DNA from: Sycon ciliatum
Taxonomy: Eukaryota > Porifera > Calcarea > Leucosolenida > Sycettidae
Reading direction: 5' to 3'
NCBI RefSeq assembly: GCF_964019385.1
Contig: NC_088643.1
Span: 77,209,126-77,273,125, forward strand
DNA: 64,000 bases
A program made the position numbers and the translations under genes. Below are positions 52,175-62,427 of the stretch, piece by piece; within the stretch, counting starts at the first letter, position 1; every line of letters starts with the position of its first letter. Under the pieces are notes generated by a model. That model saw only the letters and a program-made list of their open reading frames with translations, did no database searches and had not been told where the DNA came from.

Positions 52175-53668
52175 ATGGACTATCCTCTCAGCAGTGCCGA
52201 TATCAAAGGAAGATTGAATGGTGTCGGAGGGTTCGTGGGCTGCACGAGTTACGACCTCTTGCCACCCTTGAACAATGGAGACTTTTGTATCGTCAACACC
52301 GACAACGTTCTACCGGTGTACGATGCAACGGAAGGCGGACATCATTGGTTGACGGTGTGTCGCGAGCAAAACGTGATCCTGGTTTTCGACAGTTTCGGAC
52401 GCAGTCTATACACTATGGAGCAAGATTACACTGAACCTGCACTGTGCGATTTCTTTAAAGAAGCCTACGCAGACTGTAAGATCATCACCAACACCCAAGC
52501 CGTTCAAGACAGAAGCACAGCAGTATGTGGATGGTATGCCATATTGATGGGAAAGCTATTTTCCAAATATGGTCTGGATGAAGCACTTCGAATTTTCCGA
52601 AGAGTCTTTGATGATGACGAAAAGCTGGAAAACGATAAACTGGTTCTCATTTCAGGTGCCCTGGAAGGTGCTGGAGCCTTTTGGGACAACAAAGTGCAAA
52701 AGGCAATTCATGATGGAAGACGGAAGAAGAAGACAGAACCCGCACAGTTCCACACGAAACTGGCTAACGAATTGCACAAGCCCAGACGAGTGCATTTCAA
52801 AAGACGCAAGGTGAAGAGCAGAGCAATTGACCATATATGGAGTGCAGATCTCGTGGATATGCAACGGTTTGCCCGAAGCAATAAGAACATCAAATTCCTG
52901 CTAACAGTCATCGACTTATACAGCCGCTATGCCTGGGCAATGCCTTTGAAATCGAAGACGGGTACCGCCGTGAGAGATGCGTTCGATAAGATTGTCAGTA
53001 CATCCGGAAGGACACCGCTAAAACTCTGGGTAGACGAAGGCAAGGAATTCTACAATGCCCCCATGAAACGATGGTTATCACAACACAACGTCATCATGTA
53101 CAGCACCCATAACGAGGGTAAAGCGGTGGTGGTCGAGCGCTTCAATAGAACGTTGAAGGCAAGAATGTGGCGTCACTTTACAGAGAAATCCACGAACACG
53201 TACCTCAACGTCCTACCTCATCTACTAGACCGCTACAACCAGTCAAAGCATAGAAGCATTGGGATGACACCTAACGAAGCATCGAACGGTAGAATACCAA
53301 AAGATGCAAATCAACAAGACCCCCTGCAGTCAAAACCTAAGTTCCAAGTGGGTGACGAGGTGCGCCTAACCGTATCTAAACGTCATTTCGAGAAGGGCTA
53401 CACTGCGAACTGGACGGAGGAAGTATTCGGGGTGGATGAAATCCTATCAACATCACCACACACCTACAGGATTCGTGATCTGATGGGAGAACCCATCATC
53501 GGATCGTTTTACGAAGCAGAACTGCAACACGCCAGAGAGACCGGTTTGAGATTCGACAAGGTGTTAAAATACAACAAGGATCAACGTCTTGTGCAATGGA
53601 AAGGCTACACAGATAATAAATTCAATACCTGGCTCACAAAGAAGGATGTGAACAGTCTTAGATCATGA
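52175..53668 (+). CDS. Adenain-like protease fused to DDE integrase with chromodomain
   Basis: 497 residues in one frame. Residues ~1-150 are a cysteine protease of the adenain/Ulp1 type: H57 (EGGHHWLTV), D72 (LVFDSFG), Q111 and C118 (QDRSTAVCGWY), in family order and spacing. A basic linker (KRRKVKSRAIDHIW) leads to a retroviral-type integrase core: D225 (SADLVDM), D287 (LWVDEGKEF) and E321 (VVVERFNRTLK). It is followed by a beta-rich domain (FQVGDEVRLTVSK) and a C-terminal chromodomain-like segment (~454-497, RLVQWKGYTDNKFNTWL). The protease should mature the virion; the integrase makes the 6-bp duplication. In related elements these are normally separate genes. Confidence 0.92.
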   Translation: MDYPLSSADIKGRLNGVGGFVGCTSYDLLPPLNNGDFCIVNTDNVLPVYDATEGGHHWLTVCREQNVILVFDSFGRSLYTMEQDYTEPALCDFFKEAYADCKIITNTQAVQDRSTAVCGWYAILMGKLFSKYGLDEALRIFRRVFDDDEKLENDKLVLISGALEGAGAFWDNKVQKAIHDGRRKKKTEPAQFHTKLANELHKPRRVHFKRRKVKSRAIDHIWSADLVDMQRFARSNKNIKFLLTVIDLYSRYAWAMPLKSKTGTAVRDAFDKIVSTSGRTPLKLWVDEGKEFYNAPMKRWLSQHNVIMYSTHNEGKAVVVERFNRTLKARMWRHFTEKSTNTYLNVLPHLLDRYNQSKHRSIGMTPNEASNGRIPKDANQQDPLQSKPKFQVGDEVRLTVSKRHFEKGYTANWTEEVFGVDEILSTSPHTYRIRDLMGEPIIGSFYEAELQHARETGLRFDKVLKYNKDQRLVQWKGYTDNKFNTWLTKKDVNSLRS

Positions 53669-54079
53669 TTCACAATGATACTCATATCGAAAAATACAAA
53701 TGAAATGATTGAGTGCTATGTACAAGCTGATGGCGTTCATGAGAATTATCGCATGAGTATGAGGGGTATACTGCTGGACAATTTCACGAGTGCATCAGCA
53801 CAATTGAAAATATAATGGGTACGGTATGCACAGAGTACGAATGGTATAATCCATTTATCCCATGTACTATCCCAAATAGAGCGTGATCAGCACTAACATC
53901 TCCCTTATTTACTCTGCCGCAAGACCCGGGGAATATTCGTGCTCCGAGCGGGGAATATCGCTCTATTGACAGTTGAGTCCTCTTTCCAAGATTCCTTTTG
54001 AATTCCTCTCTACCCTCTCTGTATGAGAAGAGACCACGGAATTCCGTATATGTATAGCATCCACCGATCGTGTAGTTCG
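53669..54079. other. Polinton 3' non-coding region
   Basis: No gene seen. The part at about 53,745-53,855 matches 62,995-63,125 in inverted orientation. The end (from about 54,040) is an imperfect inner continuation of the inverted repeat. Confidence 0.6.
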
Positions 54080-54181
54080 CTGTGATGTCATTGCACAGTG
54101 TATGTATATTATGTGCATGTGTGTGTGTGTGTTTGTGTGGTACATGATGCATCCTACAATCCACTGTGACGTCAATGCACA
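54080..54181 (+). promoter_or_regulatory. CRE-like 18-bp repeats before the right TIR gene
   Basis: CTGTGATGTCATTGCACA (54,080-54,097) and CTGTGACGTCAATGCACA (54,164-54,181) are near copies. The second contains TGACGTCA, a perfect CRE/ATF site. A third copy lies inverted at 42,208-42,225. Possible promoter or initiator-binding repeats. Confidence 0.5.
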
Positions 54182-54512
54182 CTCCATGATGTGCGCATCC
54201 ATGGTCCGTGTGCCTTACGTATTTCCACCCCTGAAAATATGAGAAAATTAAGTACTATGAGAGTAAGAATTATATGAGCAGAAAGCTAGAAAAATCCTCC
54301 GTCTCATCGACCTTTCAATAGAAGAAAGGCATTCACATCTCAATCTGATATCATAGTCGAAAGATTCCAAACCCGAACAAAAAAGACTCACCATGACCGG
54401 GGAGGGGGGCGTCTTTCCGCTTTCGAAACACATCGTGTTCTCCAAGGTCGCCACCTCCCCGTGGCGTGACCCCTTGGTCTTGTTTGAGACGTCTAGACGT
54501 AGCCTTGTTTAC

Positions 54513-55574
54513 AAAGGTCATCGCGGCGTGACCTTTGACCTCGAGGTGAAGTAGTCTCAACCGGCAGTTTCATTATCGACTCCTTCTTGCAGTGTGAAGA
54601 AGCTAAAATGGCGTGGACATTTTCTGAGACGTGCAGAGCAGAGAAATGGTATTTATTTTCATGCGATAATGAAGAGTTCTCAATCCGTCGCCTCAGTGCT
54701 AGCAAGACAACCAGGGATCTTGACCCGATGATAGCACATCCCAGAAGATTCGATATGTCACCACTCACTGCTGCTGAGTATATTATCTGCAGGGTCACCA
54801 GTCTGATCTTGAATGTGAAGAATAGGAAACAGCACCTTCCTAAAATCGTCATCGGTGGTGTGGAGGACTACGGAACTATTAGTGAGACTGATGATGGTGT
54901 CATACTGCGAAGGTGGACTGATGGTAGACACTCATTCTACAAGCTTAGTGACATGCGTGACGAACCGTGCTCTCAACACATCATCGACCTCTTCGCTGAT
55001 GCAACCTATTTGGATTCCAGCGACGTAATGCAACTTGTCAAGGAGGTGAACGAGAATGAAGTCTCTCGAGTTGATCGTGTGCGTGTACGACGTAGTACCA
55101 AGGCCGTTCAACTCCGTGCCGTTGCAACAAGAGTAACGCGGATTCGTGTGCGAGTTGGTACGATCGACATCGGCGACGATGGATTCATCTCCAAATTACC
55201 CGAGTCGACTGTTGACACGATGGCGGTGCAAAGGAGGTCGTCGACTGACAGTTCCATTGCTGACTGGGTGGAACCATTGGTGCACATCAGAGCGTCCGAC
55301 AACTCCACCTCGTACTGCGTGTCACGGAAGAGATCATGGGTGAATCCATCCTCACACGTATTCGAAGAGTAAACTTTGTGGTCTCTCATCCAATACCAGC
55401 TTGATGAAATCAGGACAACAAGAACTGAATTGTACTACCTTTCTCCTCCACTCCATTGCGATATTCACTGTTCGTTCCATTATTCTTTGTAATGACATGA
55501 AAAAAAAGGAGTACAAAATAACAGTGGCAACATTATTTTTATACGCAAAAAAAAGGGGCCAAAAATAATTTTCA

Positions 55575-55608
<34 letters not shown>

Positions 55609-55749
55609 GGTCCTAAGACCCAAACCAACATTTTTTTCATCCGCAAAAAAACCGGGCCAAAAATAATTTTCAACGCAAAAATGGGGTACTATTAGTACCC
55701 CATTTTCATGTACCTGACATGAGACAAAAACCTCACATAGCTAACTACT
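54513..55749. repeat. Right terminal inverted repeat of the Polinton
   Basis: 1,237 bp, the reverse complement of the left repeat apart from a few bases. At its inner edge TGACCTTTGACCT (54,529-54,541) is a perfect DR1-type direct repeat of AGGTCA, with an extra half-site at 54,515. The left copy has one change in this motif. The A29 tract and perfect palindrome are mirrored here. Confidence 0.95.
54608..55372 (+). CDS. TIR-encoded protein of unknown function, right copy
   Basis: 254 residues, identical to the left copy except Asp for Tyr in the ESTVDTMAVQ segment. Both copies are intact, so either may be used. They lie behind different upstream sequence (two CRE-like repeats here, one on the left), so dosage or timing may differ. 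Confidence 0.75.
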   Translation: MAWTFSETCRAEKWYLFSCDNEEFSIRRLSASKTTRDLDPMIAHPRRFDMSPLTAAEYIICRVTSLILNVKNRKQHLPKIVIGGVEDYGTISETDDGVILRRWTDGRHSFYKLSDMRDEPCSQHIIDLFADATYLDSSDVMQLVKEVNENEVSRVDRVRVRRSTKAVQLRAVATRVTRIRVRVGTIDIGDDGFISKLPESTVDTMAVQRRSSTDSSIADWVEPLVHIRASDNSTSYCVSRKRSWVNPSSHVFEE

Positions 55750-55755
55750 CCCGTT
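55750..55755. repeat. Polinton target duplication, right
   Basis: CCCGTT, identical to the left flank. Confidence 0.95.
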
Positions 55756-56440
55756 GTGTCCAAAAATGGGAATGATCCCACTTTGGAAAGTGTCTTGAAT
55801 CGTGTCCTACTTTCATAGTATTCTCAGGATTCGAGTAATTGGTGTGTCATTTTTAACAAATTTGTAAAATGGCATCACAAACTGGGATAGTCGGTCATCA
55901 ATGTTCTGAAGTTGATAGATATCACTTCAAGGATTGCTAGTGGATGAAAAATAATCTGTCAACAGAGGAGTGAACTGCATTGTATGCTGCGAAAGCCGTG
56001 TTTTTGTATTTGTAACTAGTGGCTGTGTAACTGTTATATGGTGGAATTGGATAGGTAGCATAGCATCGCAGCCATGTTTTCGTGCTCACAGAGTGTTTTC
56101 ATTGACCTTCTGTTCTTCATTACTGTCTTTAGTGATGGCAAGACGGCCTGACGTCGTCCAAAGGCCCTGCGGAAGCAATTCACTGCCCTCCTCGTCCATT
56201 CAGGGGCTCATTTTACACTTTTTACACAAAATGGCAAAGCACCCACTACTAGTTATACCGACGTGTCAGGGAGAATTAAATTATATGCACCAAAATATCT
56301 GGTCAATGTTCATCTACGATAAACTGGCTCTCATTTGCCATCACCCATGTTTCGATACAGCCATCCGAAGCAGAGAAACAGCCAGAAGAAAAGCAAATTT
56401 TACACATTTGTTAAAAAATGCCAAATGTTAAAAAAAGCCA
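55756..56440. other. Unassigned stretch right of the Polinton
   Basis: One 153-codon ORF (55,970-56,431) has no recognised motif. Nothing else seen. Confidence 0.4.
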
Positions 56441-56449
56441 AATCACCTC

Positions 56450-56740
56450 GTACTGACTGTTGTCGTACTTATTCTGATTCCTGTTTTTCTGTTTTGTGCC
56501 GTGCTCGTCATGGTTATCTGCAGGGAGTAGTACAATACCATAATATGTATTGTACTACTCCCTGGTTATCTGTTGCAGTTACAAGTTTTGGAAGCTGTTT
56601 GTCAGCGCATTCATAAGCCGAATTTGTGTGTCCAGAAAGATAGTGTTATATTAGGCAACGTCTGTAGGGCCTTCCCTATCAAAATAATAAATTCTACTAC
56701 TACTACTACTACTACTACCCTAAAATTGTTCAAATAGTAG
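56450..56740 (+). pseudogene. Penelope GIY-YIG C-terminal segment, interrupted
   Basis: TDCCRTYSDSCFSVLCRARH reads as at 40,566, then is split by a 44-bp palindromic insertion and resumes with VLEAVCQ-type sequence out of frame. The conserved end is followed by a (TAC)n tract near 56,693-56,716. Plus strand, opposite to the other two copies. Confidence 0.6.
56521..56564. mobile_element. Micro-hAT palindrome (44 bp)
   Basis: Arms of 18 bp (CAGGGAGTAGTACAATAC and its complement) around CATAATAT, flanked by perfect 8-bp duplications GTTATCTG (56,513-56,520 and 56,565-56,572). The interrupted Penelope frame gives the empty site. CAGGG ends and 8-bp duplications are hAT hallmarks. Confidence 0.85.
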
Positions 56741-57324
56741 AGAGGTTCTGCTATACGTGAAACGTAGAGAAATCACGTGCAGGTGTCTGGGTTAGAGTCT
56801 ACGGCTTCGCGTGTTTTGGCTCCAGATTTCTACGCGGAGATCGGGTTCTCTACGTTGTGGCACACGCAGAGAAAATGCGTACGGATTTGCTGGGTATCGA
56901 TCAACTGCATGCAGAAAACGGCCAAATATGGAAGGGGAAATTCCCAGTACACATTCCACGTGACTTCTCTAGGTGAAACGTACAGCAATTCTTTTCGCCC
57001 TGCGCATTCAGTTCGCCATGTCTCCAAAGGCAAAGGCCTAGAGCCTAGTAGAGGGGACGTCTTTGCAGCAATTCTTTTCACCCTACAATTTTTGTAGTAC
57101 CCTGCACATTCACTCCGCCGACACGACAGCGTTTACGGGGCCGTTCCAGGTGCAAAAGGTCCACGTCAGCAGTTCTCAACTATTTCGCGTACGGGATAGT
57201 CGCCGCGACAGCGTTTAAGGGGTCGTTCCAGGTGCAAAAGGTATCCATCAATGGCACTTTGCAGTATGGGGTACGGAAAAGGGGCCTCCTTGTTCGACTT
57301 CGTCGACTTCTGCAGTTCTCCTTC
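56741..57324. other. Unassigned repeat-like stretch
   Basis: Begins AGAGAGGTTCTGCTATACG, like the ends of the MITE at 29,754, and contains two partial copies of a GCGTACGGGATAGTCG motif also found in the inverted arms below. No gene. Confidence 0.4.
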
Positions 57325-57645
57325 CCGTCAGGGGTACCGAAAGGGGCCTCCTCGCAGTTGTCCTTGCCGTCAGGTCCACGTCATGCAATTCTCAACTATT
57401 TCGCGTACGGGATAGTCGTCTTTGTCGTACGCGACATCGGCGTTTACCGAGTGGCATTGGCACAAAGCAGACCGTTGACGGGGTCACGTGTCAAAAAAGT
57501 ATCAACAAAGTGTCGACTAAGTGTCGACCACGTGTATAGCGGTACACTCAGCGGTACACTAATTCTCGTGCCATTCTCGTGTCACAAAACTGGAACATCG
57601 AGTACCAGTATGGAAAGGCTTCAGACAGGAAGCCTTTCCAATACG
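57325..57645 (+). repeat. Long inverted repeat, left arm
   Basis: Reverse complement of about 60,668-60,990 at high identity (CTATTTCGCGTACGGGATAG, GTACACTCAGCGGTACACTA). It ends in a perfect hairpin GGAAAGGCTTC...GAAGCCTTTCC. The arms enclose the second copy of the ~2.5-kb repeat. GGGGTGGCAAAA-type motifs beside both arms resemble the inner ends of the ISL2EU-like element. Confidence 0.7.
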
Positions 57646-58019
57646 GGTCGGTGGTGTATCGCTTGTACTTGTAGTAATACATCGCGTACAGTAATAAATG
57701 TGGCCAATCAAAGACCAACGCGATAACGTCAAATCCGCCATATCATAGGAGCCAGTTGGGGTGGCAAAATGCCCAAAGCGGGTACAGAAACCCCTTATTT
57801 AGAAAAGCGATCCTGTCAGCTTTTCTATTATTGTGTTCACATGGCAGGAAAAACGACATCGCTATGCTACGTAAGTTTCTACGTAAGGTGCTCGGTATTT
57901 CACTTAGGCTACGTAAGTCTCTACGTAAGGTGCTCGGTATTAGATCTACCAACGGGTGGTAGCCGCGTGCTGTGCACGTGCACGGCAGCCGGCAGACATT
58001 GTGTTGCAGTGAATTGAAG

Positions 58020-60573
58020 TCCGTGTTCGGATGTGCATGCGCGAGGAACTTCCTTCTTTGGAACTGCTTCTTGTATGAGCTGTTTCGGATAATTTCGTCT
58101 CCTGGCCTGGCTTATTTCGTTTCGGTGCTGCTGAGACCTCCTTTCGCGGAATATTACTCAATGACAGGTGAGTTGACCAGTTCCCTTTGATTCATTTGCT
58201 TGTGTTGACTCTTTCATTTACGAAAAGTGTGCTGATTTTGGGCGGAATGCAATAAATAATGGAAAAGCTGACAGGATCTCCTTTCTAAATTTAGCTTTTC
58301 CGCTGCCGAGGCCTCCTTTTACGGAATACTCGATGACAGGTGATCTCTGAGTTGACCTGTTTCCTTCGATTCATTTGCTTATGCTCACCCTTTCATTTAC
58401 GGAAACGTGTGCTGATTTTATTCGGATTTAGATCCATTTTTATCTCTTTGCCCTTGTCTACAGTGTGCGAAGAACGCGAGTTCACCTTCTTGACGGTAAG
58501 GCTCATGTTAGATGTGTTGTCGAAATACTCATATTCATTGTACACTGGTACGTTACAAGTAAGGCACTGGTCAGTGGCATACTATCGTTGGCAGTTCCTA
58601 ATCTGGAGGGAAAGATTCAAGGACCCATTGACTGAGTTTGCAAAATATATTCGCATACGGTATCAGGGAAAATCTCCATTGTGGAGAGGTTCAGTAAACT
58701 TGTTTGCTTCATACGAAACAAGCCAATGGGTGCAGTTTCGTCTCGTGGAGATCTCGTACTTGTGTGATTGGATTTGTTTACTCGAGTCTGGGGCTGTTTG
58801 ATTTATTATTTGTGAGTACCGCCGAGATTGCACTGCTCCAAATAAAGTTTCGTGCCGCCAAAGCAAGAAATACGATCTGCAATCTGTTTGTAGTACCTGC
58901 AAGAATGTGCTGTACATGTATCGTACTTTCTCTATTGCTGTTTCAGTTGCCGTCATGTTGCTAAAGAAACGTTCAGTAGAGAGGTTCTGCAAAACGAAAA
59001 TTCGAACGAAGTTTCGCGACAGTCCTTGCGAAAGTGTGTACAAATGTTTGCACGAACTTTGCGTTCTGCACATTTTCGTAGTTTGCGCGGGCCAAGTGCA
59101 CGTACGCCATGACCCGATCTCACGAAATTTCCTACGACAGTTCATTTCGTGTTCCCTGCAAGTTTCGCGTCCAAAGTTCGTGCGAGGTTTCGCACTTCAT
59201 GACGTAGAACGAAAGTTTGTACGCATTTTCGTTTTGCAGAACCTCTCTAGTGACTCATTTGTTTCATACGAGACTAGTCAACGAGTTGGTGTGGCTTAGA
59301 ATCTTTCGCTGTAGAAGAAATCTATTTGTATGTCTATTGGAGAAATAATTGTATTCACTGGTTATATATATAAAATAGGTTAAGACAAACTCACAGAATA
59401 AATACCATCGGTCCCTTGGTGTTCGTCCTAAAGAGGTTCGACTGGATATCATTCATACTCACCAAAATATGTGTAAGATTTTATTATTTATGGAGTGCCT
59501 TGTTTATCTCTCAGTACCTCGAAGCATAGCCTTGCCCCTTTTATCCTCAGGATCAGTGTAGTTGTTGGAATGAGGTGTCGGACTCAGCAATGTATTTGTT
59601 TACATTTTAATACATGTTTATTGTTCCTCCTTTGCTGTGTTGTTTTAGAAAATCGTGGACTAACAGTTTGAAGTCATTGAACTACTTCCAAAAGTTGTAT
59701 CGACATCAACAGGATTACGATTTCAGTGCAATATGATGCAGGATGACCTTATCACGATAACCCATGATTATAAACCATTATAAACACAGAATCAACAAAA
59801 ACATCTGCGACACGCACCTGGTTACATTTCTCAAATAAATCTGATCCAGGGTGTGGAAATCTGAAATATCTGAAAGGCAAGACAATTTTATGACAGAGTC
59901 ATGAAATTCTGCAACAGCAACATGCACAGAATGACCTCCGCATAAAAAAAAGTATCACCACGGTCCATCACTACTCACATGTTTCCCTGCAGAAGAACAT
60001 GCTAGCCTAGTGCCATTTTCTGCAAGAAAAGACTTGCACCTCAATGCGTATAATACGGTATTGATATGATGTGAAGGCCATCATTAACATATTGATATAG
60101 GGCATTCCATTGATTGGTGACAGAAAAAACAAAAGAAATTATAGCAATAAAAACTGCTTTATGGCAGTTTTCTAAAAAAAGTTATTGTGTTCTAGTCCAT
60201 GGACGTCCGGACCCCGTCTAAAAAGTAAGAAATTAACGAAATGTGATAGCCGAAAATTAAAATTTCACACAAAACCTCACAATAATCACACACAGAATGA
60301 AAAGCTACATGTAGAAGACCTTTTCCCCTCGTGATCCTCTTTCCTATGCATACATGACATGCATGTTGCCAATTGTTGGTGCAGTACAAGTTTAGTGTTG
60401 AAAGCAGCATTTCAAGTGTTGTGATTATTGTGAGGTTTTGTGTGAAATTTTAATTTTCGGCTATCACATTTCGTTAATTTCTTACTTTTTAGACGGGGTC
60501 CGGACGTCCATGGACTAGAACACAATAACTTTTTTTAGAAAACTGCCATAAAGCAGTTTTTATTGCTATAATA
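58020..60573 (+). repeat. ~2.5-kb repeat, copy 2 (uninterrupted)
   Basis: Same orientation as 28,797-38,457. Lacks the LINE, the 102-bp retroposon and the 40-bp palindrome, so it preserves their empty sites. Includes the MITE at 58,977-59,260 and the foldback MITE at about 60,139-60,571. No gene recognised. Confidence 0.85.
60139..60571. mobile_element. Foldback MITE, copy 2
   Basis: Counterpart of 38,045-38,455, with an additional GTCCGGACG motif in both arms. The arms still pair along most of their length. Confidence 0.75.
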
Positions 60574-60667
60574 GAGACATTTGGGGTGGCAAACGTACTG
60601 TATGACGTGTATCGCATAACCTCTTGCCGAGTCGAATCTGTACATGACGAATTGACGATGTGTGTAT

Positions 60668-60990
60668 TGGAAAGGCTTCCTGTCTGAAGCCTTTCCATAC
60701 TGGTACTCGATGTTCCAGTTTTGTGACACGAGAATGGCACGAGAATTAGTGTACCGCTGAGTGTACCGCTATACACGTGGTCGACACGTAGTCGACACGT
60801 TGTTGATACTTTTTTGACACGTGACCCCGTCAACGGTCTGCTTTGTGCCAATGCCACTCGGTAAACGCCGATGTCGCGTACGACAAAGACGACTATCCCG
60901 TACGCGAAATAGTTGAGCATGCATGACGTGGACCTGACGGCAAGGACAACTGCGAGGAGGGCCCTTTCGGTACCCCTGACGGGAACAGTC
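60668..60990 (-). repeat. Long inverted repeat, right arm
   Basis: Reverse complement of 57,325-57,645. ORFs in both arms are shared shadows without recognised domains. Confidence 0.7.
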
Positions 60991-62427
60991 CTTCCCCAGA
61001 CGCGCAAAAAAAAGACCTCTCCCACTAATCCCGATATAACAGATTCTTGACTGATTTTTGCCGCGAAAGCGAAAAAATGTTCTCAAATTTGAGAACTGTC
61101 CTAAATTGGTTCTGAGAGATGGAAGCCGTTTTACATGGCCTACGTCGTTTTACTTTGCACCACCTCGTTTTATCTCACACCATGTATTCTTGACGGGACG
61201 CTCTTTCGGCAGATATATTTTTAGTGACGTTTCGTAGAGGAGACGTATATCGAAAATGTTGTGAACGAAGCTGAAATTGGCATTTTTATGCACCTAATTT
61301 CAAGCCGGATTATCGCCAGAGCACACAGCGTTTTCGGCCAGCACGAAGGCGGCAACATATAGAGGTAAGCAATACCTATCACTTACAAGACAAATCTGAT
61401 CTGTTCACGACCTCCAAATACCTAAAATTCAGAACTTGCTGTGCTTGCTTGGCCCTATCTACATGTATGTTACATAGAGGATCACACACATTTGGCAAGT
61501 AGATCTACAATGCACAACATTATAATACCGTCTTCTAAGCTGTAGTCTTCACTGGTTTACAGTTTTGGATCTGTAGAGTAAAGCCTCATTCACACTTCGC
61601 TTTGCGTAAGGGAAACACGTCACAACGGCCGTTTGCGGCGAGAAAGTTGACTTGATCTTGAGTTGAGTTACTTGTTTGGTCCATCGCGCGACCTTCGCCT
61701 GTGCGCATTGCGTTCATGAAGTGAAGTATGAATCAGTTTTACCATGTTCTTGCCTAAGTCTGTTGTGATTTATCTTGAATCCGTAGACATTTCGCCGTAT
61801 TGGTACCATCCGTTCCATAAAAATGCTGGTTCTTGTAATGGCATGCACCATAAACTCGATCCGTTCTATGACCGTAATCGTTTGCCCACCATATCTTCTA
61901 CATTTAGTGAGATGTTGCCTAGGGCTGCTGCACTGTATGCATGCAGTTGTAGTTCCTACTGCCTTGATGCTGGCGGCGTATTCAACATGACATATATGCA
62001 TTGTATGCACGCCTATGGATTCGTCCTTTTCTCGTGTAAGTGTACACTCAAGATTGTTCTGGCTAATTGAGTGGTCTAGACTTGTTCTCACTTTGGACAC
62101 CATTTTCTTTTATGCGAATCGTATATCAGAGTATAACTTCATTTCCTGGCTCTCTGGTGTGTATATTCTCTCTTGCTGTCCAGGGTTGCTGCACTGTATA
62201 TGTAATCATTGATGACTGGCTGTTGGCAGATTATTTGATGCGTGCACGTGTTTGGATCCGTCTCTTCCTCATGTAAGTGCGCCAGTATTTGTGATATGAA
62301 GCTGAGTGATATAGAACTCGTCTCAAATATAACACCATTTGCCAATCAGCGGCCGTTCTAAGCGGAATATATTCAGCGATATACCCCGCTCGGTTCACAT
62401 GGGTCACTTCGAGAATAAGGAAACTTT
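60991..62427. other. Unassigned stretch
   Basis: Mixed sequence; ORFs of about 100 codons on both strands around 61,714-62,103 overlap and carry no motif. Confidence 0.45.

Larger units (their letters stand above)
40922..55749 (+). mobile_element. Polinton/Maverick (adintovirus-like) element, complete, no DNA polymerase
   Basis: A 14,828-bp element starting AGTAGTTAGC and ending GCTAACTACT, with 6-bp duplications and 1.24-kb inverted repeats. Genes in order: TIR gene (minus), two left-end unknowns with E2F-like/CCAAT promoters, collagen-like fibre, penton-like protein, two-TM protein, major capsid protein, pVI/pX-like core protein, packaging ATPase, minisatellite ORF, unknown 353-residue protein, protease-integrase fusion, TIR gene (plus). 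All ORFs are open. Capsid, ATPase, protease and integrase together define the Polinton/adintovirus group. The usual protein-primed DNA polymerase B is absent, and no gap could hold it. Confidence 0.95.

Noticed and set aside
41298..55372. Search for a split or frameshifted polymerase B inside the Polinton
   Set aside because: No YxDTD- or KxY-type polymerase motifs in any long frame, and no free stretch longer than about 850 bp.
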